This document shows positions 8,608 through 16,546 of a stretch of DNA of 64,000 nucleotides, piece after piece. Origin of the DNA: Aliishimia ponticola (GTDB lineage: Bacteria > Pseudomonadota > Alphaproteobacteria > Rhodobacterales > Rhodobacteraceae); NCBI RefSeq assembly GCF_004803475.1, contig NZ_SRKY01000003.1, positions 124,001-188,000 on the forward strand, read 5' to 3'. How positions within the stretch are numbered: the first letter of the stretch is position 1; every line of letters starts with the position of its first letter. The position numbers and the translations under genes are program-made. A model generated the notes under the pieces. That model saw only the letters and a list, made by a program, of their open reading frames with translations. It made no database searches and was not told the origin of the DNA.

Positions 8608-8682
8608 TGCGACAGTATTTTCACTTTGCGCGCTTTCGCGTCTGGTTTAAATGAATCGAAAACGGCAATTAAGGAAATCAAA

Positions 8683-9897
8683 ATGTCGAGCCTTCCAGAC
8701 GTGCATGCCGCCGAACCGATCCCAGACCGCGTGATGTCCGAAATCGAGCGCCTGATGCAGTCCGGCGACCTGTTCCGTTATACCGCGCCGCAAGATGCGC
8801 CGGTCGCGCTGCTGGAAGCGGAATTCGCCCGGATGATGGGGACGAAATACGCGCTGGCTGTCTCGTCCTGCTCTGCCGCGCTGTTCCTGTCGCTCAAGGC
8901 GTTGGATTTGCCGCGCGGCGCGCGGGTGCTGATCCCCGGCTTTACCTTCGCGGCGGTGCCCTCGTCGGTGGTGCATGCCGATTGCGTGCCCGTGTTGTGC
9001 GAAGTCGGTGAGAATTACCGGATCGACATGGCCGATTTCGAAACCCGTCTGGACGATGATATCGCAGCGGTGATTGTCAGCCACATGCGCGGCCACACCT
9101 CTGACATGGATGCCATCATGGCGCTTTGCGATGCGCGGGACATTCCGGTGATCGAGGACGCCGCGCATTCGCTTGGCACGCTGTGGAAGGGCGAGAAGAT
9201 CGGCACCATTGGCCGGGTCGGCTGTTTCTCCTTCCAGTCCTACAAGATGATCAACGCGGGCGAAGGCGGCATTCTGATCACCGACGACGCCGGTCTTGTT
9301 GCGCGCGCGGTGATCATGTCCGGCGCCTACGAGCATAACTGGAAAAAACATGCGGCCCCGCATGGTGACAATACCGGCGCGCTGGAAGACGCCTTCGGGC
9401 GCTGGCAGAATAAACTGCCGCTTTACAACCTGCGCCTGTCGAACCTGTCGGCAGCCATCGCCCGCGCGCAATTGCCCGAGCTTGAGCGTCGCTGCCGCGA
9501 TGGGCTGGCCAATCACGACTATCTGGCGGGGCTGCTTAGCCGCAATGCCTGCATCGACGTCCCCGCCCCGCTGCCGGGCGAGCAGCGCGCGCCGGATTCC
9601 ATCCAGTTCAACCTGTGCAATCTGGACGATGCGCAGATCCGCGCGTTTTCCGATACCGCTGCGGCCAATGGTGTGAAGGTGCAGGTCTTTGGCCAGTCAG
9701 AGGACAACGCGCGTGCCTTCTGGAATTGGCAGTTCATCGACGACCTGCCAGAGCTGCCGCAAACGCGCGCCATGCTGATGCGGGCCTGCGATGTGCGCCT
9801 GCCAGTCCGTCTGACACGCGACGAAATCGACGCGGTCGCCAAGGTGCTGCTGGATGCGGTGGAAACGGTCTGCGCGCCGCGCGTCGCGGCGGAGTGA
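8683..9897 (+). CDS. DegT/DnrJ/EryC1/StrS-family PLP aminotransferase
   Basis: A 404-residue PLP enzyme of the sugar-aminotransferase (DegT) family. The PLP-binding lysine lies in FSFQSYKMINAGEGG; the cofactor aspartate region is PVIEDAAHSLGT and the N-terminal SSCSAALFLSLKAL segment contacts the phosphate. Start ATG at 8683 has AAGGAA eight bases upstream; the ATG-like start at 8626 gives an unconserved leader. It is 160 bases from the amine-catabolism cluster and probably a separate unit. DegT enzymes normally aminate keto-sugars, but there are no nucleotide-sugar or surface polysaccharide genes nearby, so the substrate here is unknown. Confidence 0.85.
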   Translation: MSSLPDVHAAEPIPDRVMSEIERLMQSGDLFRYTAPQDAPVALLEAEFARMMGTKYALAVSSCSAALFLSLKALDLPRGARVLIPGFTFAAVPSSVVHADCVPVLCEVGENYRIDMADFETRLDDDIAAVIVSHMRGHTSDMDAIMALCDARDIPVIEDAAHSLGTLWKGEKIGTIGRVGCFSFQSYKMINAGEGGILITDDAGLVARAVIMSGAYEHNWKKHAAPHGDNTGALEDAFGRWQNKLPLYNLRLSNLSAAIARAQLPELERRCRDGLANHDYLAGLLSRNACIDVPAPLPGEQRAPDSIQFNLCNLDDAQIRAFSDTAAANGVKVQVFGQSEDNARAFWNWQFIDDLPELPQTRAMLMRACDVRLPVRLTRDEIDAVAKVLLDAVETVCAPRVAAE

Positions 9898-9963
9898 TCC
9901 AAGACGCCTTTTTTGATGCGGCCCACGCCTGTGCGCGCGGGCTGCATATCCTTCGGCGCGACC

Positions 9964-10530
9964 TTACTTGAGCTTGGACAACTTGTCCTGAAGTTCGGCC
10001 AGTTGTTTCTTGATGGAATCTAGGTCTTCGCCCTTTTCCTCGCCATTCGGGGGCGTATCGCCAGCGCCGCCTTCCGGCGCGCTCCACCCCCCGGAAATCC
10101 CGCCGGTCATCGCCTTGAGAAACGCCTGTTGCTGCGCCTGCATGGCCTCAAAGCCAGGCACCTGCGCCATCGGGTTGATCGCCGACATGTTTTCCAACAT
10201 GCGGCTTTGGCTGTTGCGCAACATATCGAAGCTGGCTTGCAGGAATTGCGGCACGACGCTTGCCCCGCCGCCCATATAGGCGCGCACAAGATCGTTCAGC
10301 ACATCGACAGGTAGGACGTTTTCGCCCTTGCTTTCATGCTCTGCGATGATCTGAAGAAGATACTGACGCGTCAGGTCGTCGCCCGATTTCAAATCGACGA
10401 TCTGCACCTCGCGGCCTTCCCGGATGAACCCCGCGATATCCTCGAGCGTCACGTAGTCACTGGTCTCAGTGTTGTACAATCTGCGACTAGCGTAGCGCTT
10501 GATCAACAAGGGGGCCTGTTTTTCCGCCAT
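9964..10530 (-). CDS. phaR: Polyhydroxyalkanoate synthesis repressor PhaR
   Basis: A 188-residue DNA-binding protein with the conserved PhaR N-terminus LIKRYASRRLYNTETSDYVTLED (residues about 8-30) and the second PHB-accumulation region QIVDLKSGDDLTRQYLLQII. In Paracoccus, PhaR represses phaP and itself, and is titrated off DNA by nascent PHA granules. The C-terminal part is glutamine- and methionine-rich and ends in a lysine-rich helix. ATG at 10530 is preceded by GGAGG at nine bases. A TGC-rich run lies about 45 bases upstream (10573-10584), consistent with autoregulation. It is the last gene of the pha cluster, after phaP and an intervening terminator. Confidence 0.95.
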   Translation of the reverse strand: MAEKQAPLLIKRYASRRLYNTETSDYVTLEDIAGFIREGREVQIVDLKSGDDLTRQYLLQIIAEHESKGENVLPVDVLNDLVRAYMGGGASVVPQFLQASFDMLRNSQSRMLENMSAINPMAQVPGFEAMQAQQQAFLKAMTGGISGGWSAPEGGAGDTPPNGEEKGEDLDSIKKQLAELQDKLSKLK

Positions 10531-10572
10531 ACGGCTTTTCCTCCGGTTCCTTGAGGCTCGATTGAGCCATGT

Positions 10573-10584
10573 CGCAGCGCAGCA
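10573..10584 (-). promoter_or_regulatory. TGC-repeat element upstream of phaR, candidate PhaR site
   Basis: On the minus strand this reads TGCTGCGCTGCG, about 45 bases before the phaR ATG. PhaR is known to bind TGC-rich DNA, and this repeat resembles the stronger palindromes in front of phaP. It lacks the perfect CTGCN3GCAG dyad, so it is a weaker call. Confidence 0.4.
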
Positions 10585-10645
10585 CAAAAATTCGGCAGGC
10601 GCAACCCTCTGGGTAATAATCCTGCGCGCAGACCGCACCGTTCGA

Positions 10646-10678
10646 ACAAAGAAAAAGGGCGGGTCCGAAGACCCGCCC
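10646..10678 (-). terminator. Rho-independent terminator after phaP
   Basis: Reading on the minus strand, GGGCGGGTC-TTCG-GACCCGCCC forms a perfect 9-bp stem with a tetraloop, followed at once by TTTTTCTTTG. It lies about 105 bases after the phaP stop and separates phaP from phaR, so phaR needs its own promoter. Confidence 0.85.
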
Positions 10679-10782
10679 AGCATCATTGCGCCTTAAGGGA
10701 GGAGGATGGGCGCAAATCAGATTGTCACCGTTTACATCAATGGGAGAACCAAAATACTCGTGACCCCTATCGATTAAGCGGC

Positions 10783-11232
10783 TTACTTGGATGCAGCGGC
10801 TTTCTTGGCTGCGGCAGTCGCATCGGCAGTTGCTTTTTTCACAGCTGCGGTTGCGTCTTCCTGCATGTCTTTGCCTGCTGCCATCATCAGCTCGACAGTG
10901 TCCATTTGGACTTTCTTGGCGATTTCTGCGTAGGCGGCCATGTTCTCTGCTGCGACTTCAGCCGAAGCGGATGCGAAGTCGGAGATCGCTTTTGCGTAGT
11001 CTGCCGGCTCTGCCTTGACCTTGGACATTTCTGCCATCTTGGACAGGGTGTCTTTGGTCCATTTGTTGGACAGCTCGGCGGATTTCTCGACGGCTTCGAT
11101 TGCAACGCCGGACAGTTTTTCATTCAAAGTCGCGGTGCTTTTGAACGCGTCTTCCATCGACTTGGTGTCAACCGGGAATGCGCCCATGAAATCTTTCATC
11201 ATCGCGGTAAAATCAGGTGTTTGGGTAGCCAT
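10783..11232 (-). CDS. phaP: Phasin, PHA granule-associated protein
   Basis: A 149-residue all-alpha phasin that coats the surface of polyhydroxyalkanoate granules. The sequence is dominated by amphipathic helices (EAVEKSAELSNKWTKDTLSKM, then AAENMAAYAEIAKKVQMDTVELM) and ends in an alanine/lysine-rich tail, DATAAVKKATADATAAAKKAAASK, typical of the family. ATG at 11232 has AAGGA about ten bases upstream. It is preceded by a promoter with PhaR-type operators and followed by a terminator, so it is probably monocistronic and highly expressed when PHA accumulates. Confidence 0.93.
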   Translation of the reverse strand: MATQTPDFTAMMKDFMGAFPVDTKSMEDAFKSTATLNEKLSGVAIEAVEKSAELSNKWTKDTLSKMAEMSKVKAEPADYAKAISDFASASAEVAAENMAAYAEIAKKVQMDTVELMMAAGKDMQEDATAAVKKATADATAAAKKAAASK

Positions 11233-11304
11233 TTGTTTAAGTCCTTGTATTCTGCCAAGTGGGCATCTTCAGCACCGTGTGAGTGCTTCGTTGTTGTTGA
11301 CAAG

Positions 11305-11333
11305 AATATGCATGCTGCACCGCAGCATTTCAA
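11305..11333 (-). promoter_or_regulatory. Sigma-70-type promoter of phaP
   Basis: On the minus strand TTGAAA (11333-11328) and CATATT (11310-11305) are separated by 17 bases, about 75 bases before the phaP ATG. A perfect TGCTGC-N3-GCAGCA palindrome fills the spacer, an ideal position for a repressor to block RNA polymerase. Confidence 0.65.
11313..11327. promoter_or_regulatory. PhaR operator, promoter-proximal
   Basis: TGCTGC-ACC-GCAGCA is a perfect 6+3+6 palindrome containing CTGCN3GCAG, the kind of TGC-rich dyad bound by Paracoccus PhaR. It sits wholly inside the -35/-10 spacer of the phaP promoter. Confidence 0.75.
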
Positions 11334-11342
11334 GTATTTTTT

Positions 11343-11353
11343 CTGCGGTGCAG
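11343..11353. promoter_or_regulatory. PhaR operator, promoter-distal
   Basis: CTGC-GGT-GCAG is a second perfect CTGCN3GCAG dyad. Its centre is 28 bases from the first, just upstream of the phaP -35 element, so two PhaR molecules could bind on nearly the same DNA face (about 2.7 turns apart). Confidence 0.7.
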
Positions 11354-11388
11354 CAAAAAACTTCAGGACGAAAATTTTTGCTTGGTTT

Positions 11389-13179
11389 TCAGATGGATGC
11401 CCGGATGCGCACGTAGGTGCCGGGCGCATCTTCCAGCAATTTGCGCCCATCATCGCCGGGATTTCGTGCGGGAATCATCTTGCCCGAACGCTTGTTCAGC
11501 CACTTTTCCCACCGCGGCCACCACGATCCCTTGTGGTACTCACCGCTTTGCTGCCAGTCGGACGCGGACAGGGTCAGGTCGTCATTGGTATAGTGGCCGT
11601 ACTTGTTCTTGCTGGGCGGATTGACGATGCCCGCGATATGGCCGGATTCCGACAGCACGAAGGTCCGGTCCTTGGACCCCATCAGCTGCACACCGCGATA
11701 ACAGTCCTTCCATGCGGCGATGTGATCGGTCTCGCAGGTCACCGCAAAGAGCGGCACATCGACCTCGTCCAGCACCAGATGGTGCCCCCCCAGATCGAAC
11801 CCGGTCGTCGAAAGCTCATTGCGCTGACACAGCCCGCGCAGATACTGCATCGCCATCTTGCCCGGCAGGTTCGCCCCGTCCCCGTTCCAATAGAGCAGAT
11901 CGAAGGCCGGAGGCGCTTCGCCCATCATGTAGCTTTTGATCGCCGGGCTGTAGACCAGATCGTTGGAGCGCAGGTAAGAGAACGTGCGCGCCATGATGAC
12001 GGATGGCAATATGCCCTTGTCCTTCACCTCCTCTTCGATTCCGTCGATGAAATCGTTCTGCAAGAAGGGCGTGAACTCCCCCTGATCGGAAAAGTCGGTC
12101 AGCGCGGTGAAGAAGGTCGCGGACTTGATGCTGTTGTCCCCTTCCTGCTTGAGCCATGACAGCACCATGGCCAGCGTGGTTCCCGCAATACAGTAGCCGA
12201 CCACATTGATCTGCTTTTGGTCGGTGATCTTCTTCACCTCGTTGATCGCGGCGACATAACCATCAAGGACATAATCCTCCATCCCGACATCCGCGTAGGT
12301 CGCGTCGGGGTTGATCCAGCTGACGACGAACACGGTATAGCCCTGTTCGGACAGCCAGCGGATCAGGCTGTTCTGTGCCTTGAGGTCAAGGATGTAGAAC
12401 TTGTTGATCCAGGGCGGGAAGATCAGCAGCGGGATCTCGTGCACCTGTTCTGTCAGGGGCTTGTACTGGATCACTTCCATCATGCGGTTGCGAAACACCA
12501 CCGACCCTTCGGAGGTCGCGATATTCTCGCCCAGCGCAAAGGCTTTCTCATCGGCCAGCTTGACCACCAGCTCGCCGTCATTGGCCTCAAGATCGGCGAT
12601 CAGGTTTTCCAGCCCCTTCACAAGGCTCTCGCCCTCGGTCTCCAGCGCTTTTTCCAGCACGTCTGGATTGGTGGCGAGGTAATTGGTCGGGGCCATCATG
12701 TCGATGATCTGCTGCGAGAAGTATTTCAGCCGCTTCTTTTCCATCGGGTCCAGATCGACCGCATCATCGACCGCCGCACGAATAGCATCGGAATTGATTT
12801 GGTATTGCTGCTTGATGAAATTGAAATAGGGATGCGTTTCCCACAGCGGGTTTTTGAAACGGCGATCAGAGGGGCCGGGATTCTCGGGCGCTTTGAACCC
12901 GTGCATGGCAAAAGCCTGCTGGGCCTCCATGAAGTGGGTGACCGCCTTGGTCCAATAGCCCATCTGGTGTTCGATCAGACGGGCAGGATTCGACACCCCT
13001 TCCTTCCAATAGGCCGCTGCTGCGTTTGCGAAAAGCTCCGGTCCCGGTGCGTCCAGACTGGCGTTATGGCCCTTCCTGTTCGATATCACCCGTAAAAGAC
13101 GCTGCGACAGTTCCTCGATCTTCTTGAAATTTTCATTCATTTTCTCAAGGTTTTGGCCGTCGGCCTTCAGTTCTGACAT
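11389..13179 (-). CDS. phaC: Class I poly(3-hydroxyalkanoate) synthase
   Basis: A 596-residue class I PHA synthase that polymerises (R)-3-hydroxyacyl-CoA on the granule surface. The lipase-like box GYCIAGT carries the catalytic cysteine (about Cys330); the His of the triad is in ESGHIAGIVNPP, and the conserved WNGDGANLPG and SWWPRW segments lie in the C-terminal half. Start ATG at 13179 is preceded by GGGGAG; an in-frame GTG six codons upstream is less likely. The gene is divergent from phaZ across a 165-base gap and precedes phaP, the arrangement known from Paracoccus and Rhodobacter. Confidence 0.96.
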   Translation of the reverse strand: MSELKADGQNLEKMNENFKKIEELSQRLLRVISNRKGHNASLDAPGPELFANAAAAYWKEGVSNPARLIEHQMGYWTKAVTHFMEAQQAFAMHGFKAPENPGPSDRRFKNPLWETHPYFNFIKQQYQINSDAIRAAVDDAVDLDPMEKKRLKYFSQQIIDMMAPTNYLATNPDVLEKALETEGESLVKGLENLIADLEANDGELVVKLADEKAFALGENIATSEGSVVFRNRMMEVIQYKPLTEQVHEIPLLIFPPWINKFYILDLKAQNSLIRWLSEQGYTVFVVSWINPDATYADVGMEDYVLDGYVAAINEVKKITDQKQINVVGYCIAGTTLAMVLSWLKQEGDNSIKSATFFTALTDFSDQGEFTPFLQNDFIDGIEEEVKDKGILPSVIMARTFSYLRSNDLVYSPAIKSYMMGEAPPAFDLLYWNGDGANLPGKMAMQYLRGLCQRNELSTTGFDLGGHHLVLDEVDVPLFAVTCETDHIAAWKDCYRGVQLMGSKDRTFVLSESGHIAGIVNPPSKNKYGHYTNDDLTLSASDWQQSGEYHKGSWWPRWEKWLNKRSGKMIPARNPGDDGRKLLEDAPGTYVRIRASI

Positions 13180-13344
13180 GGTTCTCCCCTTGCCCACCTT
13201 GTCAATTTCATTGTCATTTTAACCGTTACATATTACCTTCGCACCTGCAGCATTGCCCGCCGGGTCCTCCGCGCCCGTTTTGCCTGCACCGTTGTTGACG
13301 AGTGATGAGCCAGTGGAAGGCTCGATCAGACGAAGGAGACGCAG

Positions 13345-14619
13345 ATGCGTTCGATGCTGAGCTACGACTGGATGGAAACCCTCCGAAATACGAACCAATG
13401 GCTTGGCGCGTCTGCACGCGCTCTGGGATCATATCCGGTTTTTTCTGTTATGCCTAATCCTGCTTTGCATTGGATGCAGGCTTGGGGCGAAGTCACCGAA
13501 CGTTCTTTTGAGCGCATGATTGCAAAGCCTGACTGGAACATCGATTCCATCACCTGCGAAGACGGGCGGGACCATGTGGTTCAGGTCGATACCGTGGTGC
13601 AGCGGGCCTTTGGCGACCTGATTCACTTCAATGTCGTGGGCCGCGAGGAACAGCCGCGGCGCATCCTGCTGGTCGCGCCGATGTCCGGGCACTATGCGAC
13701 CTTGCTGCGCTCGACCGTGAAATCGCTGATCACCAATTGCGAAGTCTACATCACCGACTGGCATAATGCGCGCGACATTCCGGTATCCGAAGGCAAGTTC
13801 GATGTGGAAGATTACACGCTTTATCTCGTCGATTTCATGCGCGAGATGGGCCCCGACACGCATGTGATTGCCGTCTGCCAGCCTGCCCCGCTGACACTTG
13901 CCGCCACGGCGTATCTTGCGGAGGACGATCCCAAGGCGCAGCCGCGCACGCTGACCCTGATCGGTGGCCCGATCGACCCGAATGCGACGCCGACTGACGT
14001 GACCGATTTCGGCCATCGCGTCACGATGGGCCAGTTGGAGCATAGCATGATCCAACGCGTCGGTTTCAAATATGCGGGCGTGGGCCGCAAGGTCTATCCC
14101 GGCCTGCTGCAGCTGACATCGTTCATGTCGATGAATGCGGACCGCCACGGGCAAGCCTTCATGGACCAGATCACGCGCGTCGCGCGCGGCGAGGCAAGCG
14201 ATCACGATGCCCATAACCGCTTTTACGACGAGTATCTGGCGGTGATGGATATGACGGCCGAATTTTACCTGTCCACGGTCGAGCGTATCTTCAAGAATGG
14301 CGAAATCGCCAAGAACGCCTTTGTCGTGGACGGCAAGAAAGTGGATATCGGCAAGATCACCACTGTCGCGGTCAAAACCGTCGAAGGCGAAAAGGACGAT
14401 ATTTCTGCCCCCGGCCAATGTATCGCGGCACTGGGCCTGTTGACCGGTCTGCCGGACAACAAGAAAGCCTCGCATGTGGAACCCAATGCGGGCCACTATG
14501 GCATCTTCGCGGGCCGCAGCTGGCGCAACAATATCCGGCCGCTGGTGCTTGATTTCATCGACAGCAATTCCGGCGAGGCAAAGCCCCGCGCCGCCAATCA
14601 GAACGCCGCCGCCGGGTAA
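13345..14619 (+). CDS. phaZ: Intracellular poly(3-hydroxybutyrate) depolymerase
   Basis: A 424-residue intracellular PHB depolymerase that breaks down native granules to release 3-hydroxybutyrate oligomers or monomers. Instead of a serine lipase box it has the cysteine nucleophile in VIAVCQPAP (Cys178), as in the Cupriavidus-type PhaZ; the catalytic His is in PNAGHYGIFAG near the C-terminus. No signal peptide is present, fitting a cytosolic enzyme. ATG at 13345 follows GAAGGAGACGCAG. It is divergent from phaC, so storage and mobilisation genes share one regulatory gap. Confidence 0.94.
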   Translation: MRSMLSYDWMETLRNTNQWLGASARALGSYPVFSVMPNPALHWMQAWGEVTERSFERMIAKPDWNIDSITCEDGRDHVVQVDTVVQRAFGDLIHFNVVGREEQPRRILLVAPMSGHYATLLRSTVKSLITNCEVYITDWHNARDIPVSEGKFDVEDYTLYLVDFMREMGPDTHVIAVCQPAPLTLAATAYLAEDDPKAQPRTLTLIGGPIDPNATPTDVTDFGHRVTMGQLEHSMIQRVGFKYAGVGRKVYPGLLQLTSFMSMNADRHGQAFMDQITRVARGEASDHDAHNRFYDEYLAVMDMTAEFYLSTVERIFKNGEIAKNAFVVDGKKVDIGKITTVAVKTVEGEKDDISAPGQCIAALGLLTGLPDNKKASHVEPNAGHYGIFAGRSWRNNIRPLVLDFIDSNSGEAKPRAANQNAAAG

Positions 14620-14662
14620 ACCGGCGCGGCCTGACGCGGCAAAGGCTGCGCGCTTTGGCGGT

Positions 14663-15355
14663 TCAGGCCAGCCAGTTGCGCAGCGCCGCCGTCGTCTCTG
14701 CCGGCTGTTCAAGCGGCGGCAGATGACCGGAATTTTCCAGCACCACCAGTTTTGCACCGGGGATCAATTCCGCCATGAATGTATGGCGCTTGACCGGGCA
14801 AAGCTGGTCATGGCGCCCGCACAGGATCAGCGTCGGCACTTTGCACTTGGCCAGTGTCGCCTGCTGATCCTTGCGCCGCTGCAACGCACGGGACTGACGC
14901 ACGAATATCTCCGGGCCCAGCGTATCGGCCATGTCCATCACCAGATCCAGAATGTCATGGCTGTGCCCCCCCGGCGCGAGATAGCGCGGCTTCATCTCGT
15001 CCTGCATGACCTCGCGCAGCTTGCCGGTCCGGACCTTGACGATCTGCGGCTCGCGCGTGGCGGCCACTTGCGGCGTTTCGGGCAGTGGGTTGGTCGACAG
15101 CAAGGCCAGCTTGGCCACCCGGTCGGGGGCGCGGCGCAAGATCTCCATCGCGACGATGCCGCCCATGCTCAGCCCAGCCAGTGCAAAGCGGCGCGGCAGT
15201 TGGTCCAGCAGACCCGAGGCGATTTCCTCGATCCGCTCGCCGCGCGTGATCGGGGCGCTGACAACCGTATGATCGGCAGAAAGTTCCGCGATCTGGGGGC
15301 CGAACAATCGCGCGTCACACATCATTCCGGGTAACAGAACCAGCGGCTCCGGCAT
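14663..15355 (-). CDS. Alpha/beta hydrolase
   Basis: A 230-residue alpha/beta hydrolase. The oxyanion region LVLLPGMMCDARLF opens the protein, the nucleophile elbow is LAGLSMGGIVAME, the acid is probably in LCGRHDQLCPV and the catalytic His is in LENSGHLPPLEQP. All triad positions appear intact. ATG at 15355 has GAGG nine bases upstream; the longer reading frame to 15472 adds an Arg-rich leader without a better ribosome site. It converges on phaZ with 43 bases between stops. No context gene fixes a substrate; an esterase or acyl hydrolase is the safe reading. Confidence 0.82.
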   Translation of the reverse strand: MPEPLVLLPGMMCDARLFGPQIAELSADHTVVSAPITRGERIEEIASGLLDQLPRRFALAGLSMGGIVAMEILRRAPDRVAKLALLSTNPLPETPQVAATREPQIVKVRTGKLREVMQDEMKPRYLAPGGHSHDILDLVMDMADTLGPEIFVRQSRALQRRKDQQATLAKCKVPTLILCGRHDQLCPVKRHTFMAELIPGAKLVVLENSGHLPPLEQPAETTAALRNWLA

Positions 15356-15496
15356 GGGCACAACCTCTTGTCTCGCGGCCTCAACTCTTTTTGCGGCGCG
15401 CCGCCCGTAAACAGGCCACGCGGCACGCTCGTTCATAGGCGCAGCGCGCCGCCGACGAAAGGCCCCCTGCACCGTTCCGCACGCGGTTTCGTGCCG

Positions 15497-16117
15497 TCAC
15501 TTCATCAGGGGTGGAAAATCGGCGTAGCGCGCCTGCCGGACCTCAAGCGTTTCGGACGGTTCTGCCCCGCGTCGCAACAAGGTGCCGCGCGGCGCGATAT
15601 AGCTTGAGATCACCCGCCATGGCCTGGGCCGCCACGAGATATTGAAGGCGCAGAGCTTCGGAAAGAACCACATTTCGGAATAGGGCAGATGGTCATGTAT
15701 CCACCACGCCAAGTCTCGCCAATCGCGCCCGTCTTCATACTGATCTGCAAACCACGGCAGGACGATGGATGCGCCTGCGATGGCCTCTGCCCCGCTTGCA
15801 CGGTCCCAGATATGACATTCCTGCGGGTAGTCGTTGCGCGCGCAATTCAGTTTGTGTTCGTTGCCGAACCGATTGAGCGACGGCGAACGATAGCCCGACC
15901 GCACAGCGACGCGGCCAAAGGTCCGCTCGAGCGGGTCCAGCAGCGCGGTGCAGAACTGCCGCCCGTTTTCGATCGCAAGGTCAGGATCATCCGGGATGTT
16001 CTGCAGTTGGTGGAAATTCGCGATTTCAGAGTAGAGAAACTCGCGCATATAGAAGTAGTCCGACAGCCGCACACGCCCGAGGGTTTCGAGGCTCCACATG
16101 CTTTGCGGCTTGCGCAT
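15497..16117 (-). CDS. Conserved hypothetical protein with peptidase M15-like core
   Basis: A 206-residue cytosolic-looking protein. The middle contains RVAVRSGYRSPSLNRFGNE, resembling the SGYRSPxxN motif of M15 D-Ala-D-Ala peptidases, and later a tryptophan-rich part WRDLAWWIHDHLPYSEMWFFPKL. The full set of M15 zinc ligands (HxxxxxxD and a second His) is only partly evident: HIWDRASG could supply one. I would not call it an active peptidase. ATG at 16117 overlaps the stop of the upstream VOC gene (TGATG), implying coupled translation; the longer frame reads into that gene and is unlikely. Confidence 0.6.
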   Translation of the reverse strand: MRKPQSMWSLETLGRVRLSDYFYMREFLYSEIANFHQLQNIPDDPDLAIENGRQFCTALLDPLERTFGRVAVRSGYRSPSLNRFGNEHKLNCARNDYPQECHIWDRASGAEAIAGASIVLPWFADQYEDGRDWRDLAWWIHDHLPYSEMWFFPKLCAFNISWRPRPWRVISSYIAPRGTLLRRGAEPSETLEVRQARYADFPPLMK

Positions 16118-16545
16118 CACGCATACCCGTTCCAGCGGAATTCGCCATTCGGGCCGAGTGTGGAAAACGGGTTCCACGAGACTTCCCAGACATGGCCTTC
16201 GGGATCGGCGAAATATCCCGTGTGCCCGCCCCAGAACACGTCACTGGCCGGGCGCAGGATCGTCGCGCCGGCCGACTGCGCCGCTGCCAGAACTTCGGCC
16301 ACCTGCGCGCGTTCGGTCACGTTATAGCCCAGCGTGGCCGCGCCATGGCCCATGGCGTCCATCGTCAGGCCGGTATCTTCGGCCAGTTTGTCCAAGGGAT
16401 AGATGCCCAGCGCCTGCCCGATCAAGTCGAACACCACGATCCCGTCGGGGCTGTCGACACGCGCCCAGCCCATCTTGTCGTAGAACGTCGCCAGCGCCTC
16501 GGCGTTTTTCGCGCCCAGCGTAATCAGGCTGATGCGTTGGTCCAT
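16117..16545 (-). CDS. VOC-family (glyoxalase-like) protein
   Basis: A 142-residue vicinal oxygen chelate domain with the paired beta-alpha-beta-beta-beta modules of the family: ISLITLGAKNAEALATFYDKMGW at the start and the second module containing TGYFADPEGHVWEVSWNPF, the usual ending with a metal-ligand Glu. It is one of three VOC proteins in this window. Substrate is unknown. It lies in a four-gene minus-strand run (two alpha/beta hydrolases, this gene, the M15-like gene) with 1-base spacing or overlaps, which suggests a single transcript. Confidence 0.82.
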   Translation of the reverse strand: MDQRISLITLGAKNAEALATFYDKMGWARVDSPDGIVVFDLIGQALGIYPLDKLAEDTGLTMDAMGHGAATLGYNVTERAQVAEVLAAAQSAGATILRPASDVFWGGHTGYFADPEGHVWEVSWNPFSTLGPNGEFRWNGYA

Positions 16546-16546
16546 C

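Noticed and set aside
10623-10680. phaR translated from an upstream start at 10686
   Set aside because: That leader would be read through the phaP terminator hairpin; the ATG at 10530 has a strong GGAGG and starts the conserved PhaR sequence.
16117-16177. N-terminal extension of the M15-like gene to 16177
   Set aside because: The added 20 residues are read inside the VOC gene; the TGATG overlap gives a natural coupled start at 16117.
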